From Poriferisodalis sp965116245 (GTDB lineage Bacteria; Actinomycetota; Acidimicrobiia; Acidimicrobiales; Poriferisodalaceae): a stretch of DNA of 64,000 nt. This document shows positions 55,040-63,701 of the stretch, one piece after another (positions within the stretch are counted from its first letter, which is position 1; each line of letters starts with the position of its first letter). The stretch lies in NCBI GenBank assembly GCA_965116245.1, contig OZ220497.1, positions 558,001 to 622,000 of the forward strand, given 5' to 3'. The notes under the pieces were generated by a model, which saw only the letters and a list, made by a program, of their open reading frames with translations, had not been told where the DNA came from and did no database searches. Position numbers and translations under genes: made by a program.

Positions 55040-56602
55040 ATGACATGGTCACGACTACAAGTTCGCGGCGCAAACCAACCATCCGCAACAGCAGGCAACG
55101 AGCATCGGGGTCGGAGAGCGGCGCGCGGTCGCTGTCGGTGGCAGGTAGTGCCGCTAGTCGGTTCGTTGCTGGTCGCAACTCTCGCTCTGGTAGCACAGCC
55201 AGCGGCCGCAGCCGCGCCGACATCACCTGTGAACGTAACAGTGTCAGGTGTCACCCACGATACCGCAACGGTGACGTTCGCTGAAGGATCAGGAGGCTGC
55301 GAACCAGAGAACTACGAGCTAGCACTCAATGAAATAGGCAGCGCTAGTTCGAAGGTCGTGACTGTGCCTGCGACGGTCACGTCCAAGACGTTTGAGGGGC
55401 TAACGGCGGCCACGTCGTATCGAATCGGAGTTACACCACAAGCACCCACTTCGTGCAGTCCGGGTCAAGGCGAGACCGTATGGTCCAGCACATTCACCAC
55501 AGAAACAAACTGGCTCGCATTCGAAACGTATCAGGAATGCTACGAAGCGGGTGGATGGAAACGCAGCAAAACAAATCCGAACGCGGCCTCGTATCCAATC
55601 AATCCTGCCACTGATTATAGCTACACCGGTGGCAACATGTTCTATGAGACTTGCGTAGCACCACCCACCACAACCACGACTACAACGACAGCTACTACTA
55701 CGACTACTACGCCCACGACGACTACCACGCCACTGACAACAACGACGACTACAACTACAACGACATCAACGACATCAACGACTACAACGACTACGACTAT
55801 CCCGACGATTATCGTTAGCACGTCCGGGAGCGACTACTTTGCAATTGCCGCTGGTCTATATCATTCTTGTGGCATTCGCAAAAACAGCAGCGCGGTCTGC
55901 TGGGGCAACAACGACTATCGGCAAATTGATGTGTCTGAGGGCAAGTACAAAGCTATCGCGGCAGGCCTATATCACTCTTGTGCGATACGCACAGATGGCA
56001 CCGCCACCTGCTGGGGCAGAAACGTGGAAGGGCAGTTAACGGCGCCGAGCGGCAGTTACAAAGCCATCACAGCCGGATCGTTGCACTCGTGTGGGATACG
56101 CACAGACAACACCGCCGTCTGCTGGGGCTACAACCAAGACGGCCAATCGACAGTGCCCAGTGGCACATACAGAGCCATCACGGCTGGCTCTGATCACTCG
56201 TGTGGGATACGCACAAACGGCAGCGCCGTCTGCTGGGGCAACAACGGGTCAGGACAATCAACGGCGCCGAGCGGCAGTTACAAGGCCATCACGGCTGGCT
56301 CTGATCACTCGTGTGGGATACGCACAAACGGCACCGCCGTCTGCTGGGGCTACAACGAAGGTGGGGCAACCGATGTCCCTAGCGGCAAATTCAAAGCCAT
56401 CACAGCCGGCGCTGGGCACTCGTGTGGGATACGCACCAACGGCACCGCCACCTGCTGGGGCAACAACCCATTCGATCAAACTGACGTTCCTGACGGCAAA
56501 TACAAAGCCATCACCGCCGGATTCGGGTACTCGTGTGGGATACGCACCAACGGCACCGCCACCTGCTGGGGGCTAAAGCCACGGCTTTTTGGTGTCTATT
56601 AG
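55040..56602 (+). CDS. Secreted RCC1-repeat protein with Fn3-like domain and poly-Thr linker
   Basis: 520 aa, a smaller paralogue of 20776-23316. ATG 55040 has GAGG 9 bases upstream. Signal peptide VPLVGSLLVATLALVAQPAA; Fn3-like domain (VNVTVSGVTHDTATVTFAEG, FEGLTAATSYRIGVTPQAPT); the shared module Y.ECYEAGGWKRS; a poly-Thr linker (about residues 210-252); then seven 37-aa RCC1-type repeats (AITAGSDHSCGIRTNGSAVC, WGNNGSGQSTAPSG). The 111-bp units are nearly identical in DNA, pointing to recent expansion. The last repeat ends in GLKPRLFGVY. Unlike its two counterparts, it has no mononucleotide tract upstream. It is flanked by rearranged sequence on both sides. Confidence 0.85.
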   Translation: MTWSRLQVRGANQPSATAGNEHRGRRAARGRCRWQVVPLVGSLLVATLALVAQPAAAAAPTSPVNVTVSGVTHDTATVTFAEGSGGCEPENYELALNEIGSASSKVVTVPATVTSKTFEGLTAATSYRIGVTPQAPTSCSPGQGETVWSSTFTTETNWLAFETYQECYEAGGWKRSKTNPNAASYPINPATDYSYTGGNMFYETCVAPPTTTTTTTTATTTTTTPTTTTTPLTTTTTTTTTTSTTSTTTTTTTIPTIIVSTSGSDYFAIAAGLYHSCGIRKNSSAVCWGNNDYRQIDVSEGKYKAIAAGLYHSCAIRTDGTATCWGRNVEGQLTAPSGSYKAITAGSLHSCGIRTDNTAVCWGYNQDGQSTVPSGTYRAITAGSDHSCGIRTNGSAVCWGNNGSGQSTAPSGSYKAITAGSDHSCGIRTNGTAVCWGYNEGGATDVPSGKFKAITAGAGHSCGIRTNGTATCWGNNPFDQTDVPDGKYKAITAGFGYSCGIRTNGTATCWGLKPRLFGVY

Positions 56603-56790
56603 CAGAGACATTTTCTTGCGAGTCAGGATTAAGTTATGTTGCGAGGGAAGTTGCCAGGGATGCGGCGACTCGTCGTTATAGCGAGGAGGAGCGGGATGTA
56701 AACGGTCGGTTTGGTGCATCAACTGTGAGCGGGCCCTGTTTGTTGGTCCGGGTGTTATGCGGGTTGGTTGGCGAGTGCAGAAGGCTGTTT

Positions 56791-56961
56791 CTAGTTCTGC
56801 TGGTGGGATGTCATTGCAGTGCTGTGGAGCGGTTGCTGGTTGTACCAGTGGATCCAGGTGAGGGTCGCGAGTTCAAGCTGGCCAACGGTGTCGTAGAGGC
56901 CGTTGATGGTTTCTGCTAGCGCGTTGTCGCAGAAGTCCGCGACCCTGCCGATGGACGTGAA
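56791..56961 (-). pseudogene. IS3-family transposase OrfB remnant (C-terminus)
   Basis: The minus-strand frame encodes RVADFCDNALAETINGLYDT and then LATLTWIHWYNQQPLHS, the DDE-domain end of an IS3-family OrfB of a different subgroup from the element next to it. The rest of the element is absent. A copy of the neighbouring element's end (ctgtttgttggtccgggtg) lies at about 56739. Confidence 0.75.
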
Positions 56962-57015
56962 GTGTGTCCTTGGTAGTGGTCCGGTTGTTGTGCGACTCTG
57001 ATAGGAGGAGTTTCT

Positions 57016-57305
57016 ATGACTTTGTCGAGGAAGCGGCGTCGCCGTAGGTTTGAGCAGTTCATTCGTAAGCTGGATGAGGGGCATCGGCAGTTGGCTGCGG
57101 GTAAGGGTCTTGATGAGGTGTGTCGGTTTTTGGAGATCGCGGAGTCGACTTGGCATCGCTGGCTGGCTCCCTACGGCGGGATGAAAGCCAACGACGCCAA
57201 GGCGGCTCAAAGAACTTGAGGCCGAGAACGCTCGCTTGAAGAAGCTGCGGGCTGAAGCTGAGCTGGAGGTGGCGATGCTCAAGGAGATAGCGGCGGGAAA
57301 CTACT
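57016..57305 (+). pseudogene. IS3 OrfA, copy 1, frameshifted
   Basis: It starts MTLSRKRRRRRFEQFIRKLD and matches the intact OrfA at 58375 up to GGMKANDAK. One extra G there shifts the frame, which ends as AAQRT. The other frame continues with ENARLKKLRAEAELEVAMLK and stops at 57310. The helix-turn-helix part (EVCRFLEIAESTWHRWLAPY) is intact. Confidence 0.85.
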
Positions 57306-57312
57306 TTTGACC

Positions 57313-57483
57313 CCGAACCGTCGCCGCGCTGTGGTGGAGATGGTGCGCGACCGGTTCGGGGTTTGTGAACGGCGAGCATGCCAGGTAGTGGGCCAACACC
57401 GCTCCACTCAGCGGCTCCCCACAGCGCAGATGACTGACGCGGAGCGTCAGCTCAGGTTGCGGTTGAGGAAGTTCTCCAAGCGT
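57313..57483 (+). pseudogene. IS3 OrfB, copy 1, 5' fragment
   Basis: RRRAVVEMVRDRFGVCERRA, then VGQHRSTQRLPTAQMTD, equals the N-terminus of OrfB in copy 2, cut off after KFSKRRP where copy 2 begins. The missing continuation is found at 58722-58870. Confidence 0.8.
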
Positions 57484-57523
57484 CGCCCCCTTGGTGAGGG
57501 GGTACTGTTTGTTGGTCCGGGTG

Positions 57524-58351
57524 TTATGCGGGTTGTTTGTTGTTGTTGGTCCAGTGGTTGGCGAATTCGGTTGGGGTGAGGTCGCCGTGGGCGCTGTGGG
57601 GCCGATTGTTGTTGTAATCGGTTCTCTAGTCCTCAATGATAACTCGGGCTTCTAGGAGGCTGTCCCATTGGCGGCTGTTGAGTAGTTCGTCGCGGAGTCG
57701 TCCGTTGAAGCTCTCGATCCAGGCGTTTTGCCATGGCGATCCGGGGTCAATGAACACACAAGCTGTGCCTGAGAAGCGGCACCAGTCGGCTACGGCGTTC
57801 GCAACGAACTCTGGGCCGTTATCGAAGCGCACGAACGCTGGCGCTCGGCCTCGAACAGCAACTAGGCGGTCAAGGGCAGCGACGACGTCGTCGGCGTTGA
57901 GGCTGCGATCAACGTCGGTGGCTAGAGCCTCGCGGGTGAACTCATCTATAACGTTCAGTAGTTTCAGACTGCGACCATCAGCGGTGACATCAAACTGGAA
58001 GTCCATCGCCCACAGCGCGTTGGGTCGGATTGGTGACATAGCCCCGACATAGGCGCCAATGACTCGAAGCCGCTTTTTGCGGCGGCGTTGAGGCACGCGC
58101 AGACCCTCATCGCGCCACAAACGCCTTATTCGCTTGTCGTTAACGCTCCAGCCAGCGCGTCGCGCTATTTTGGCTGCTCGACGCCAACCCCAACGAGGGC
58201 GACGCTTGGAGAAGTTCCTCAACCACAACCTCAGCTGACGCTCCTCGTCAGTCATCTGCGCTGCGGTGAGCCGCTGAGTGGAACGGTGTTGACCCACTAC
58301 CTGGCATGCTCGCCGTTCACAAACCCCGAACCGGTCGCGCACCATCTCCAC
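57524..58351 (-). pseudogene. IS3 OrfB transposase with one nonsense codon, copy 2
   Basis: The DDE motif is complete (ALWAMDFQFDVTADG, VRFDNGPEFVANA, WIESFNGRLRDELLNSRQWD). Translation stops at TAG 57626-57628 after VIIED; the frame then continues RTDYNNNRPHSAHGDLTPTE and FANHWTNN to a normal TAA at 57524. A single-base change from TAC (Tyr) explains the stop. The catalytic residues all lie before it, so residual activity is conceivable. In IS3 elements OrfB is usually made as a frameshift product with OrfA. Confidence 0.87.
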
Positions 58352-58374
58352 AGCAGCGCGGCGACGGTTCGGGG

Positions 58375-58665
58375 TCAGAAGTTTCCCGCCGCTATCTCCT
58401 TGAGCATCGCCTTGTCCAGCTCGGCTTCAGCCAGCAGTTTCTTCAAGCGGGCGTTCTCGGCCTCGAGTTCTTTGAGCCGCTTCGCGTCGTTGGCTTTCAT
58501 TCCGCCGTACTGCGCTAGCCAGCGATGCCAAGTCGACTCCGCGATCTCCAAAAACCGACACGCCTCATCAAGACCCTTACCCGCAACCAACTGCCGATGC
58601 CCCTCATCCAGCTTGCGGATGATCTGCTCAGACCTATGGCGACGCCGCTTCCTCGTCACAGTCAT
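58375..58665 (-). CDS. IS3-family transposase OrfA, copy 2
   Basis: 96 aa, MTVTRKRRRHRSEQIIRKLD. It has a helix-turn-helix (EACRFLEIAESTWHRWLAQY) and a leucine-zipper-like C-terminus (RLKELEAENARLKKLLAEAE, LDKAMLKEIAAGNF). It is full length for the family. AGGAGGTGTATCT precedes ATG 58665. The stop at 58375 is followed by OrfB in another frame. Confidence 0.9.
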   Translation of the reverse strand: MTVTRKRRRHRSEQIIRKLDEGHRQLVAGKGLDEACRFLEIAESTWHRWLAQYGGMKANDAKRLKELEAENARLKKLLAEAELDKAMLKEIAAGNF

Positions 58666-58721
58666 AGATACACCTCCTATCAGACTCGCACAACAACTGG
58701 ACCACTACCAAGGACACACCT

Positions 58722-58870
58722 CATTGGGGCTGGCGGCGAGCAGCCAAAATAGCGCGACACGCGGGCTGGAACGTGAACGACAAGCGAATAAAGCGTTCGT
58801 GGCGCGAGGAAGGCCTGCGCGTGCCTCAACGTCGCCGCAAAAGGCCGCTTCAAGGCATCGGCGCTCACGT
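58722..58870 (+). pseudogene. IS3 OrfB, copy 1, middle fragment
   Basis: A plus-strand frame reads GWRRAAKIARHAGWNVNDKR, then WREEGLRVPQRRRKRPLQGI. It directly continues the KRRP break at 57483. After GIGAHV it diverges from the transposase, so the 3' half of copy 1 is deleted. Confidence 0.8.
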
Positions 58871-59025
58871 CAAACTGAGCGCAGGCGAACTGATACCAAG
58901 CGAGATGTGCTGCTCCTGGTCGGGTACCCATCGTACGAGAATTCACATCGGCAAGCCAGCCTATCATTCTGCTGACGATGTCCTGCTAACGACACCGTGC
59001 TAGTGACTTTCGGCCAGCTAGCACT

Positions 59026-59374
59026 CTTCGGCCCCTTGACTCCGCATCGCGACCTAGCGCATCGGCGTAGCAAGTGTGCGAGATGGCCATAGATGCTGGC
59101 CATGCGGCATGACCGTTGGGGGTGACCGTAGAGTGAGCAGCGTGCTGGCAATGCTGATTGTGCTGCTCGTCTCGGTGCCACTGGTGGAGCTGTTTGTGAT
59201 CGTGCGGGTGGCGGGTGAGTTCGGTGTCGGCCAGACCATTTTGCTGTTGGTGGCCGTGTCGGTCGTTGGCGCCTGGATGGTGCGGCGCTCGGGGATCGGA
59301 GTGCTCAACCAGATACGCACCCGCCTAGCGCAGGGCGCCCTGCCCGGCAACGAACTCCTTGACGGACTACTGAT
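59026..59374 (+). repeat. Duplicated 349-bp segment, copy 2 (fxsA 5' region)
   Basis: Partner of 53787-54135 at an offset of 5239 bp. Here it runs on into the complete fxsA gene, so this copy is the original locus. Confidence 0.85.
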
Positions 59375-59636
59375 CCTGCTGGCCGGTGCCTTCATGCTGA
59401 CTCCCGGATTCTTGACCGACGCGATCGGCCTGCTATTGCTGTTCCCGCCGAGCCGCAAAGCCGTACGCTCGGTACTCATGCGTCGCTACGCCAAGCGAAT
59501 CAACATCGTTGGGTGGACCGGCGTGCCGGATGGTCCGGGCGACAACCCGAGCGGCAATCCGAACAGCAATCGTCGATTCGGCTCCACACTTGACGCCGAG
59601 AGCTACACGAAGGACACCGATGACCGGTCCAACTGA
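59133..59636 (+). CDS. fxsA: FxsA-family membrane protein
   Basis: 167 aa from GTG 59133 (an ATG at 59148 is also possible). Short hydrophobic segments match FxsA: LVELFVIVRVAGEFGVGQTI, LLVAVSVVGAWMVRRSGIGV and LLDGLLILLAGAFMLTPGFL followed by TDAIGLLLLFPPSRKAVRSV. E. coli FxsA is an inner-membrane protein linked to relief of phage T7 exclusion by F plasmid; its general role is unknown. The tail is polar with an Asn/Gly repeat (PDGPGDNPSGNPNSNRR). It overlaps the next gene by 17 bp, indicating coupling. Confidence 0.88.
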   Translation: MSSVLAMLIVLLVSVPLVELFVIVRVAGEFGVGQTILLLVAVSVVGAWMVRRSGIGVLNQIRTRLAQGALPGNELLDGLLILLAGAFMLTPGFLTDAIGLLLLFPPSRKAVRSVLMRRYAKRINIVGWTGVPDGPGDNPSGNPNSNRRFGSTLDAESYTKDTDDRSN

Positions 59637-60522
59637 CTTCCCGGAAACCGAAGCCATTGGAGGTCCGCCTTCACCGGGCTTGGTTGCGGTGAAGGATCGA
59701 TTGCCGCTAGGCGTTGCGCTGCTTGCGCTCATCGTTGCGATCGCGGCACTTGTCGTTGCAGTCGGGGATTCCGACGGTGATGCAAGTGGCGATGACGGCA
59801 CGACCGCTACCACTGTGGCTCCGGCAACGACAGCTCCCGCCGCCGTGCCTGCCACAACGATCGGCACTGTCCAGACGCTGCCGCCCGTGACTACCACTGG
59901 GGGGCCGGTCGTGACGGCCACGACGGCCGCTGAGCCCAGCGACCAAACAGACGATGCAACCGATGATGCTGCTGAGGCTCCGCTGCTGTTGTCTGTGGTG
60001 GGCATCAGCCACGACAGCACGCTTAACGTGCGTGACGAACCGGGCGGTCAGATCGTTGCAAGGCTTGACTCGACAGCAACGGGAGTCCTCCCGACCGGCA
60101 ATTCGCGGGAACTGTCCGAGGTGATTTGGCACGAAGTGCATGCTGCCGGTGTGCGCGGGTGGGTCAGCGGCGAATACGTGACGCCGCTGGGAGCGACCTT
60201 GGACATGACAGCGGAGTTGGCGACGCGTCTCGGCGCTACGCCCAGCGCAGCGAATCTGACGGCTCTGGGCCAGAAAGTGGCAGGCGCAGTGGCTTCGCAG
60301 GAGCCTGAGTCACGTGTGCGCATTTCTGGTGAGCCGACGGTCGGTGGAGAGATCAGCCAGGTGACGGTCGACGTTGTCGGTCAGCCTGATGATTCGATCC
60401 GCGGATACCGGCTGCGCGTGTTCGCTGCTCGTAGCGCTGGCGGATTTACTGTTCGCAGCGTTGAGGCCACGTTGATGTGTTACATCGATCGCGGTGTCAG
60501 CGCAGAGGGCGTGTGCAACTAG
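59620..60522 (+). CDS. Membrane-anchored SH3b-domain protein
   Basis: 300 aa from ATG 59620 (AAGGA upstream). A proline-rich cytosolic N-terminus precedes one membrane segment (LGVALLALIVAIAALVVAVG). A Thr/Ala/Pro-rich stretch follows (about residues 60-115), then an SH3b-like domain (SVVGISHDSTLNVRDEPGGQ, EVIWHEVHAAGVRGWVSGEY) and a C-terminal beta-domain with two Cys (LMCYIDRGVSAEGVCN). SH3b modules often bind cell-wall peptides. Overlap with fxsA suggests co-expression. The function is unknown. Confidence 0.8.
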   Translation: MTGPTDFPETEAIGGPPSPGLVAVKDRLPLGVALLALIVAIAALVVAVGDSDGDASGDDGTTATTVAPATTAPAAVPATTIGTVQTLPPVTTTGGPVVTATTAAEPSDQTDDATDDAAEAPLLLSVVGISHDSTLNVRDEPGGQIVARLDSTATGVLPTGNSRELSEVIWHEVHAAGVRGWVSGEYVTPLGATLDMTAELATRLGATPSAANLTALGQKVAGAVASQEPESRVRISGEPTVGGEISQVTVDVVGQPDDSIRGYRLRVFAARSAGGFTVRSVEATLMCYIDRGVSAEGVCN

Positions 60523-60575
60523 GGCGAGTTGCAGTCAGGGCGAGTTCGCAATCAGGGCGAGTTTGCAATTTGGGC
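60521..60575. repeat. Tandem repeat agggcgagtt(t)gca
   Basis: Three to four imperfect 17-bp units (agggcgagttgcagtc, agggcgagttcgcaatc, agggcgagtttgcaat) start at the stop codon of the SH3b gene. Confidence 0.85.
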
Positions 60576-60723
60576 GTGCGCAATTGGGTGTGCCGTTAGG
60601 AATGCACAGGTTTGCAGTTCTTGGCGTTCGCCGCGCCTAACAGCAACGAGTCAGATAAGTGAGTCAGAAAAGAGTCAGAAAAGCGAGTCAACTAACCAGC
60701 AGATCATCAACCACACGCTTGAC

Positions 60724-60768
60724 CTGCTGAATGCAGTCCTGCTGAATGCGGTCCTGCTGAATACAGTC
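60724..60768. repeat. 15-bp tandem repeat ctgctgaatgcagtc
   Basis: Three units (ctgctgaatgcagtc, ctgctgaatgcggtc, ctgctgaatacagtc) end just before the convergent DUF222/HNH gene. Confidence 0.88.
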
Positions 60769-60774
60769 TCTGGT

Positions 60775-62286
60775 TCATTCCAATAGCGGACGGTGCATTG
60801 GGTTAGATCCAGTCGGCGCTGGCGTGACGCTCCAACCTTGTTGGCTCCGCGCGTTTGGGTCGCGTGGTGCCGGGTGCCATGGCGGGTGCAGCACCAGGTT
60901 GTATTCGTGCAACTGCTGGTGGTGGCTGTGGCATAGCAGTGCCAGGTTGTCAAGGTTGGTTGGGCCGTTTTCGACCCAGTGCTGTATGTGGTGCGCGTCG
61001 CAGTGGACCGCAGCGCGATCGCAGCCGGGCCAAACGCAGCCCTTGTCGCGTGCGATGAGGGCTCTGCGGATCGCTGCTGGGATCGTGCGCGTGGCGCGTC
61101 CGACATCAAGTACTTCGCTGGCGCCTCCCATTACGACTGGAATGACGCGGGCATCACACGCAATCCGACGCAGGTCGGCTGCGGTGAGCGCCGTGGCGTT
61201 CTCGGTGATCGCCGCCGCGCCTGGAACCGACAAGTGATCGGCCATCAGACTGGCAGCAGCATCCGCAGTGGCACCGGGATCCGTATCTGTGTCGGGGTTG
61301 TGTTGTGGGCTTCGTAGGTTGTCAAGTGTGGTGATGACGATCATCTCAGTTGAGTTCGGTGCAGTCCAGTTGGCATCGCTGCGGCCTTGAGGGCCTCGGG
61401 TTTCACTGTGGCTCTGGGATGAGCTGAGCAGTGCCGATAGTGCATCCGCTGCTCGTTGTTGGACGCTGCGTCGTTGTGATTCGGGCTGGTCTTTGTCGCT
61501 TCGCCAATTCCGCTGAATGGCATGCATAAAGCGCCGGTTGATGGCATCACCGGTCAGCGGATCGAACTTCGCTCGCAGGTGCCACATGCCATCATTTGGA
61601 TTGATCCACATTGAGGCCGACCTAGCTGCACGCTGGCGAGCTAGCCGCTGCGAGTCGCTTTCTTGGCGCGACGCAGCTTCGGCCACAAGAACCGAGCGTC
61701 TTGTTTGATCAGCGGTTTGGTGCTGCGCTTGCTCGCACAGCTCGCTTCGCACCGTGTCGGGCACATCGGCGCTGGCTACCACCACAGCTTGATCAGTGTT
61801 GATGTCACCGCGACCCAGCGCGTCAGCCACCGGTGGCTGAGCGCTAACAGTCTGAGCGTCACGTTCAATCCGACGCGCTAGCGCACCGCCGACGGACGTC
61901 GCGTTCACCAGCGTTTCAGCTCCTGTCGCCTCGCCGCGTCGTGCTGGCAAACGGCGCCTCACGGTTTCAGCGGTAAGCGCGCTTCGTGCTCCTTCCAGCA
62001 TGTTGATGGCTCGCTGCACCGACTGCGTACACCACACCAGATCCTGGTCGCTAACGGACTGCACGGCTCCTGTATCAACTAACGGACCCGCATTGGCCAG
62101 TCGCCCTACCGCGGCGTCCACAGCTTCCCGCACAGCACTGTCACTGCTGTCTTCAGTGTGGCAGCGTTGCACCAGCTCGGCGCGCAGCGCTGCCAAGCCA
62201 GCACCGTTGGCGGGGAACCGGCCAACAGACGGCCGATCCTCAAACAGCGGCCCCTTGACAAGCTGCCGGTGTGCAGTGGATGCCAT
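60775..62286 (-). CDS. DUF222 / HNH endonuclease domain protein (13E12-repeat-like)
   Basis: 503 aa from ATG 62286 (the frame is open to 62430). The N-terminal and central DUF222 helical region is present (AAVGRLANAGPLVDTGAVQS ... WHLRAKFDPLTGDAINRRF). The C-terminal HNH motif reads VWPGCDRAAVHCDAHHIQHW ... LDNLALLCHSHHQQLHEYNL, with Cys pairs and His for zinc and metal. Such proteins are abundant in actinobacteria and resemble the mycobacterial 13E12 repeat family. They are presumed nucleases of selfish or defence type, but activity is rarely shown. The C-terminal tail is a short variable region. Confidence 0.9.
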   Translation of the reverse strand: MASTAHRQLVKGPLFEDRPSVGRFPANGAGLAALRAELVQRCHTEDSSDSAVREAVDAAVGRLANAGPLVDTGAVQSVSDQDLVWCTQSVQRAINMLEGARSALTAETVRRRLPARRGEATGAETLVNATSVGGALARRIERDAQTVSAQPPVADALGRGDINTDQAVVVASADVPDTVRSELCEQAQHQTADQTRRSVLVAEAASRQESDSQRLARQRAARSASMWINPNDGMWHLRAKFDPLTGDAINRRFMHAIQRNWRSDKDQPESQRRSVQQRAADALSALLSSSQSHSETRGPQGRSDANWTAPNSTEMIVITTLDNLRSPQHNPDTDTDPGATADAAASLMADHLSVPGAAAITENATALTAADLRRIACDARVIPVVMGGASEVLDVGRATRTIPAAIRRALIARDKGCVWPGCDRAAVHCDAHHIQHWVENGPTNLDNLALLCHSHHQQLHEYNLVLHPPWHPAPRDPNARSQQGWSVTPAPTGSNPMHRPLLE

Positions 62287-62725
62287 AACCGCAACCGTAA
62301 ACGGGGGGTGTGACACAAACCACAAGCCAGCAAACACGCACCCACAAGGCAACGGAGCACCGGACTGCGAAGCTGGCCCGAGCAGCGGCTTGCTCGCCGT
62401 TGTATCGCCCAACGCAATGGCGGCCGTCAACTCCGAGACATTTGTTCATGATGGAGCATCAGACTTACTGCCCCGTCAACGGCGGCTGCGACGGGCGCGC
62501 CTACTTCGGCTCGTGTTTGCGCTGGCGCATGAGGCTCGGTCCCCCCGACCAATTCAGGACGTGTTGCTGTGGCACTGTGCTCCCAACTGCGGCACCCTGC
62601 CGTAGAGAGGACATGCAATAGTCTTTCAGCAGTGCATTTTGAGGAGTTTTGGCTCTGGCGCTAGAGCATCGGCAGCGCCGCTGAGTCTTTGACCTGATCG
62701 CCAACCTTCACCCGCAGGAGCCAAC
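62287..62725. other. 439-bp intergenic region, no supported gene
   Basis: Frames on both strands are open for 60-200 codons but show no recognisable family or plausible start. The last 15 bp contain AGGAG for the next gene. I see no other structure. Confidence 0.55.
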
Positions 62726-63214
62726 ATGACTGCAGTTGAAGTTCAATGCGACACCGCCGCCCTCACTCTCACCATCGTGTCGGCGTTCAACACCACGGTC
62801 GAACGCCTTTGGCAGATCTGGGCCGATCCACGCCAGCTAGAACAGTGGTGGGGACCGCCCGGCTATCCCGCAACTGTCGTCGATCACGACCTTTCGCCTG
62901 GCGGAAGAGTCTCGTATTTTATGACCGGTCCCGAGGGTGAGAAGTACCCCGGCTGGTGGATCGTGGAATCGGTAGAGCCTCCAACCACGCTCGTTTTCAC
63001 CGACGGATTCGCCGATGACGACGGAGAACCGGACGACGACCTGCCAACGACTATCAGCGAGATTCGCCTCCAACAGGTTGACGAGGGACTGGCACGGATG
63101 ACGATCACGTCACGCTTCGGATCGGCCGAGGCGATGGACCAGATCCTAGAGATGGGAGCGGAGGAGGGACTGACGCTCGCACTCAGACAGGTCGGCCCCT
63201 TACTGAGTCAATAG
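62726..63214 (+). CDS. SRPBCC / AHSA1-like protein
   Basis: 162 aa. The AHSA1-type fold is clear: VSAFNTTVERLWQIWADPRQ, LEQWWGPPGYPATVVDHDLS, GGRVSYFMTGPEGEKYPGWW and IVESVEPPTTLVFTDGFADD. Close relatives are often linked to ArsR regulators, absent here. It may bind a hydrophobic ligand. ATG 62726 has AGGAG at 5 bases. Confidence 0.87.
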   Translation: MTAVEVQCDTAALTLTIVSAFNTTVERLWQIWADPRQLEQWWGPPGYPATVVDHDLSPGGRVSYFMTGPEGEKYPGWWIVESVEPPTTLVFTDGFADDDGEPDDDLPTTISEIRLQQVDEGLARMTITSRFGSAEAMDQILEMGAEEGLTLALRQVGPLLSQ

Positions 63215-63229
63215 CCCCGTTAGACAACC

Positions 63230-63257
63230 GACGGACTGTCCAAAAGGGCAGTCTGTC
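63230..63257. terminator. Hairpin downstream of the SRPBCC gene
   Basis: GACGGACTGTCC and GGGCAGTCTGTC pair with an AAAA loop (10 of 12 Watson-Crick, remainder wobble or mismatch). The hairpin starts 16 bp after the stop. There is no clear U-run. The rest of 63258-63701 holds no gene I can support. Confidence 0.5.
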
Positions 63258-63701
63258 TGCGGCCTCCTGCGTAATGCCCGCGGTGCAACGAGCGCCGACC
63301 AAACAGCCACCGTCAGCGGTCCATGGTCTTGAGACGCGTGGCGGTGAACGCGACAATCGGCGACTCGCTGCGGTATTGGCAGGTGATGACCTGATCAACT
63401 GTGGCCGACACACGCACTCACGTCGGCATAGGTGCTGACATCTAGTCAAGCGACCTGGCCGAGCGTCAGAGGCACTTCCGCTCCTACGGAACTTCACGCC
63501 CCTTGGTCATACGAGGCAAGACCCAGGTAGTAGCCAGGCGGTCAAGCGGGCCAACGAGGGCGTCGCTGTCGGGTCCGTCGTCAATCCAGCCGCCATGACC
63601 AAAGCGGCAACGCTCGTATCAGCGTGCATGTCGCCTAGCGGAACGATGATCCGCGCCGAAACCCGTCTGGTGCAGCCAGACCCGATGGTAGGTAACTCGG
63701 C

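Larger units (their letters stand above)
57490..58718 (-). mobile_element. IS3-family element, copy 2 (minus orientation), inserted in copy 1
   Basis: The right end GGACCACTACCAAGGACACA (58699-58718) is the reverse complement of copy 1's left end with little change. The left end is near 57490 (ccttggtgagg, then ctgtttgttggtcc). Within it lie an intact orfA and an orfB with one internal stop. The exact target duplication is unclear; a 3-bp cct is possible. Confidence 0.82.
56963..58870 (+). mobile_element. IS3-family element, copy 1 (plus orientation), split by copy 2
   Basis: The left end is TGTGTCCTTGGTAGTGGTCC at 56963. OrfA begins at 57016 and OrfB' about 57308. Copy 1 is interrupted near 57485 and resumes at about 58722, where OrfB codons continue (WRRAAKIARHAGWNVNDKR), then breaks off near 58870. 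Copy 2 fills the interruption. OrfA has a +1 frameshift, so copy 1 is dead. Confidence 0.8.
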
